From the NCBI GenBank assembly GCA_023399465.1, contig JAEWPB010000038.1, positions 16,838 to 80,837 on the forward strand: a stretch of 64,000 nt of DNA, in the 5' to 3' direction. Positions 61,460-64,000 of this stretch are shown in pieces. The position numbers were made by a program, and so were the translations under genes. Position 1 is the stretch's first letter. Every line of letters starts with the position of its first letter. Origin of the DNA: Pseudomonadota bacterium (GTDB lineage: Bacteria > Pseudomonadota > Alphaproteobacteria > Rhizobiales > Rhizobiaceae). The notes beneath the pieces were generated by a model, which was given only the letters and a program-made list of their open reading frames with translations, ran no database searches and was not told the origin of the DNA.

Positions 61460-61485
61460 AACAAGGCCCCTCGTGGGCCTTGTTT
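61460..61485. terminator. Bidirectional terminator, parB/holA
   Basis: A perfect 10-bp stem (61460-61469 with 61475-61484), 5-nt loop, with short T run on the plus strand. It separates convergent parB and holA; the T-tract is short, so efficiency is uncertain. Confidence 0.78.
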
Positions 61486-61514
61486 CTATCCGCCCAGTTT
61501 CGCGGGCGACATGG

Positions 61515-62552
61515 TCAGGACTTGCGCGCGGACTGCAGGGTCGTCGAAAGCAGGGTGTGGATAGCGATGCTCTCCTCAAGGGGCGCGCGCTGGCGGCTTT
61601 GCAGGATGGCCGCCTGCAGGCGGTTCATTTCACGCGCGATTGCCGGTGCGCTCCAATTGCGTAGCGCGCGTTCGATCACCGGTTTGCGCTTGAAATGCAG
61701 GTGCCGGCCAAGTGTCTGCATGACTGTCGCTGCCGGCAGGCGCTTTTCGTCCATCTCGGCGCGCATGGCGTCCAGCAACTGGAACTGCTTGAGGCAGCCC
61801 TGGAGCACGAGAAATATAGGCGTCTTCGAGGTTGTGATCTTTTGCATCGCTGCCAGGAAGGCGTCGGCATCGCCGGTCAGAATGGCATCAATGGCGTCGT
61901 CGGTGGAGATGGCGCTGGCGTCGCCGATGATCTCGGTGACGTGGTGGGCCTGGATGGTCCCCTCCCCGCGGCAATAGAGCGCGAGCTTGCTTACTTCATT
62001 GCGCGAAGCGATGCGGTCGCCACCGAGAAATTCAAGCAGCAACTGGCGCGCCTCTGTCGAGATATTCAGTTTTTCTGCTGCAAGTTCGGCGTCGATCATC
62101 GCATTAAGGGCGCGGGCGTCATCGGCATAGCAGGGAATGGCGACGATGCTCTTCGCTGTCTCGGCGACCTTGCGCAGGCCACTACCCTTCTTCAGATCGC
62201 CGGCTTCGACAATGACGGTGCTGCCGGTCGGGGGATCGCCAGCCAGCGCCTGCATCGCGTCGACCAGTGCCTTCTCATTGGCGGCCCCGCGGATCCAGAC
62301 AAGCTTTTCGCCGCCGAACAGGCCGATTGCATTGACCTCGTCGAGAAGCCGCCCGGGATCGCCCTGGAGGTCGGCTACATCAAGCTTGATAAGGGCAAAG
62401 GGGTCATCGAGGGGAACGCCGGATTTGCGGGCCAGCAGGCCGGCGCGTTCGGATACGAGCCCGCGGTCGGGGCCGTAGATCACGAACATCCGGTACTGTG
62501 CGGCTCCCCGTTGCAGGAAGCCGTCAAATTCGTGAGACTTGATCTCGGTCAT
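61515..62552 (-). CDS. holA: DNA polymerase III delta subunit HolA
   Basis: Clamp-loader wrench subunit that opens the beta sliding clamp. The 345-residue protein has YGPDRGLVSERAGLLA at the start, the N-terminal AAA-like region without a functional Walker A, LFGGEKLVWIRG, and the collar-domain helices at the C-terminus. It follows lptE by 12 bp in the leuS-lptE-holA operon, a conserved arrangement in alphaproteobacteria. Confidence 0.95.
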   Translation of the reverse strand: MTEIKSHEFDGFLQRGAAQYRMFVIYGPDRGLVSERAGLLARKSGVPLDDPFALIKLDVADLQGDPGRLLDEVNAIGLFGGEKLVWIRGAANEKALVDAMQALAGDPPTGSTVIVEAGDLKKGSGLRKVAETAKSIVAIPCYADDARALNAMIDAELAAEKLNISTEARQLLLEFLGGDRIASRNEVSKLALYCRGEGTIQAHHVTEIIGDASAISTDDAIDAILTGDADAFLAAMQKITTSKTPIFLVLQGCLKQFQLLDAMRAEMDEKRLPAATVMQTLGRHLHFKRKPVIERALRNWSAPAIAREMNRLQAAILQSRQRAPLEESIAIHTLLSTTLQSARKS

Positions 62553-62564
62553 CGGTATCGCGCC

Positions 62565-63086
62565 TCAGCGCGCGAGCGCCATGGCTAGGTCGGCGCGAAT
62601 GAGCTCTGCCAGTTCGGCAGCGGCGCGGTTTTCGGCATCGCGGATCGACCGCAGCTTGGCAAATTCCTGTTCCGAATAGTCGACCAGCGATACGGACGAA
62701 CGGTGTCCCGCCTTGACCACCTCGCCGTCACTGACGCGACGCAGGCTGTAGTCGGCGCGAACGATGATGCGTCCGGCACGCGGCGTATCGGAAGACTGTT
62801 CGAGAAGCACCGCGATGCGTTGTGTCGTCACCTTCAGGTCGACTTCATATTCGGGCTTCGCCGGTTCTCCGTTCCCGCCCCCGGTCAGAAAGACGAGATT
62901 GTTGCGAACGACCTGTTCGACCCGGTCGCGTGCATCGGAGTAACCGATGGAGCCCAGGCTTTGCTGGACTCCGTTGTTGTCGGAATAGAGGGGCCGGACC
63001 TGGCAGGAGGCCAACAGGCCGCCGCACGCGATGAGGGCAATGGCGCCACCAAGGCGGAACAGCCTGAATCGACGATCAAACGACAA
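62565..63086 (-). CDS. lptE: LPS-assembly lipoprotein LptE
   Basis: Outer-membrane lipoprotein that plugs LptD in lipopolysaccharide export. The 173-residue protein has a signal peptide with lipobox LLASC and lipidated Cys28. The mature part is beta-rich with a conserved YEVDLKVTTQRIAVL segment. It overlaps the leuS end by 11 bases. Sequence is weakly conserved in this family, so the call also rests on the leuS-lptE-holA context. Confidence 0.92.
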   Translation of the reverse strand: MSFDRRFRLFRLGGAIALIACGGLLASCQVRPLYSDNNGVQQSLGSIGYSDARDRVEQVVRNNLVFLTGGGNGEPAKPEYEVDLKVTTQRIAVLLEQSSDTPRAGRIIVRADYSLRRVSDGEVVKAGHRSSVSLVDYSEQEFAKLRSIRDAENRAAAELAELIRADLAMALAR

Positions 63087-64000
63087 TGTTCACAATCCTT
63101 TGCGGAACGACAATGACTTTCTTCGGAGCTTGACCGTTGAGAACGGCTTTGACGGCATCGAGTGCCAGAGCGGCAGCTTGCACCGCATTCTGATCAGCGT
63201 CGCGGCTGATTGTCAATTCGGCCCGCTTCTTGCCGTTGATCTGTACAGGCAAAAGGATTTCGTTGTCGCTGACCAGGTCCGGGTCGAATGACGGCCACTG
63301 GGCCTGTGCCACCAGTCCTTCATTGCCGAGTACCGACCAGCATTCCTCTGCAAGGTGCGGCGTCATGGGTGCAACCAGCTGGATCAGGATTTCTGCAGCG
63401 TTGCGTACGGCCGCAGCATAGGCGGGGTCGGCTTTGCCTGCTGCAACCGTCGTCAGGGGACCGGCGAGATTGTTGACGAGATCGTAGATGCGGGCAACAA
63501 CCTTGTTGAAGGCCAGCTTGTCGTAATCGCTCTGGACGGCCTTCAGAGCCTTGTGGGCGGCCTGCGACACCGCGAGACCATCACCATCCTTAGCCGGATT
63601 CGGTGAGACCGTTTTCAGCACGTCGGCGGCTTCGGCAATCAGGCGCCAGGCGCGCTGGACGAAGCGGTGCGCACCCTCAACGCCTGCTTCCGACCAGATC
63701 ACGTCGCGATCCGGCGGCGAGTCGGACAGCACGAAGAAGCGCGCGGTGTCGGCACCGAAGGAGGCGATGATGTCGTCGGGATCGACGACGTTCTTCTTCG
63801 ACTTCGACATCTTTTCGATCGAGCCGATCTTCACTTCCTCGCCGGTGGAGAGCAGCACCGCGCGGCGTCCACCGTCGATCTCCTCGATGCGGAGATCGGC
63901 AGGGGCGACCCATTCGCGTGCAGTGCCCTCGCCGCGGCTGTAGGTCTCATGGACCACCATGCCCTGGGTGAAGAGGCCCTTGAACGGTTCCTTGAGGTCG
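63076..64000 (-). CDS. leuS: Leucyl-tRNA synthetase LeuS, C-terminal part (5' end outside window)
   Basis: Charges tRNA-Leu. The minus-strand frame is open to the window edge, giving about 307 C-terminal residues. The class I KMSKS signature (KMSKSKKNVVDPDD) is present, followed by the GADTARFFVLSDSPPDRDVIWSEAGVEGAHRFVQR segment, the anticodon-binding helical domain (LVAPMTPHLAEECW) and the C-terminal domain (LPVQINGKKRAELTI ... GQAPKKVIVVPQRIVNIVV). The HIGH motif and editing domain are beyond the window. It overlaps lptE. Confidence 0.97.
   Translation of the reverse strand, partial: DLKEPFKGLFTQGMVVHETYSRGEGTAREWVAPADLRIEEIDGGRRAVLLSTGEEVKIGSIEKMSKSKKNVVDPDDIIASFGADTARFFVLSDSPPDRDVIWSEAGVEGAHRFVQRAWRLIAEAADVLKTVSPNPAKDGDGLAVSQAAHKALKAVQSDYDKLAFNKVVARIYDLVNNLAGPLTTVAAGKADPAYAAAVRNAAEILIQLVAPMTPHLAEECWSVLGNEGLVAQAQWPSFDPDLVSDNEILLPVQINGKKRAELTISRDADQNAVQAAALALDAVKAVLNGQAPKKVIVVPQRIVNIVV

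Noticed and set aside
1..64000. tRNA, rRNA, CRISPR arrays, insertion sequences, prophage genes
   Set aside because: No cloverleaf, rRNA core sequence, regular spacer repeats, transposase or integrase seen by eye anywhere in the window.

Overview
This is GC-rich chromosomal DNA from an alphaproteobacterium, almost certainly Rhizobiales and most likely a Rhizobiaceae member (Rhizobium/Agrobacterium/Sinorhizobium group). The evidence is gene content: the acid-sensing ChvI-ChvG (ExoS) two-component system beside pckA, a short stand-alone HprK with EIIA(Man) and HPr, a DivL-type pseudokinase with tyrosine in place of the phospho-accepting histidine, a TsaE-AmgK fusion, a rhizobial AccD with a degenerate zinc ribbon, and parAB/parS with hemE beside a DnaA-box-rich gap. 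Nothing looks like phage, insertion sequence, CRISPR, plasmid or rRNA/tRNA DNA. The window is essentially core chromosome with dense, often overlapping genes.

Layout. 1-3.7 kb (minus): N-terminal part of a cytochrome P450, a secreted DUF1402 protein with a lysozyme-like motif pair, and hslU/hslV. 3.9-8.6 kb (plus): hisB-DUF2628-hisH-hisA-hisF-hisE-coaA. 8.6-12.1 kb (minus): alkB, a BON-LysM protein, arfB and pckA. 12.4-18.1 kb (plus): chvI-chvG-hprK, EIIA(Man)-HPr, ahcY. 18.3-30.3 kb (plus): divL, tsaE-amgK, murU, addB, addA, trxA. 30.3-40.3 kb (minus): folC, accD, trpA, trpB, trpF, a YgjP-like metalloprotease, DUF2852, phaZ, a FAH-family hydrolase, glutathionyl-hydroquinone reductase. 40.6-41.5 kb (plus): DUF2218 and a nitroreductase. 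41.6-47.0 kb (minus): gyrB and an XRE-Smr-MltA-Tim44 operon. 47.1-48.2 kb (plus): fxsA, secB. 48.3-52.0 kb (minus): dnaQ, coaE, aroE, maf, ppsR. 52.4-61.4 kb (plus): hemE, hemJ, rho, mnmE, mnmG, rsmG, parA, parB. 61.5-64 kb (minus): holA, lptE and the C-terminal part of leuS.

The most informative region is the right half. The 399-bp gap between ppsR and hemE carries two perfect TTATCCACA DnaA boxes, four one-mismatch boxes, an AT-rich flank and four GANTC sites, and transcription diverges from it. It is the best candidate for the chromosomal replication origin. Around it, from 10.4 to 59.1 kb, lie seven parS-like sites, two symmetric and five sharing the same asymmetric 14-mer. Four of those five point toward the putative origin. 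With parA and parB 7-9 kb away, the segment looks like an origin plus a centromere-like ParB loading zone.

Other links between genes: ChvG/ChvI with HprK, EIIA and HPr forms the rhizobial regulatory phosphorelay cluster facing gluconeogenic pckA; AmgK and MurU make UDP-MurNAc by the anomeric recycling route; AddA/AddB repair double-strand breaks; DnaQ and HolA are Pol III holoenzyme subunits; MnmE/MnmG modify tRNA wobble uridine.
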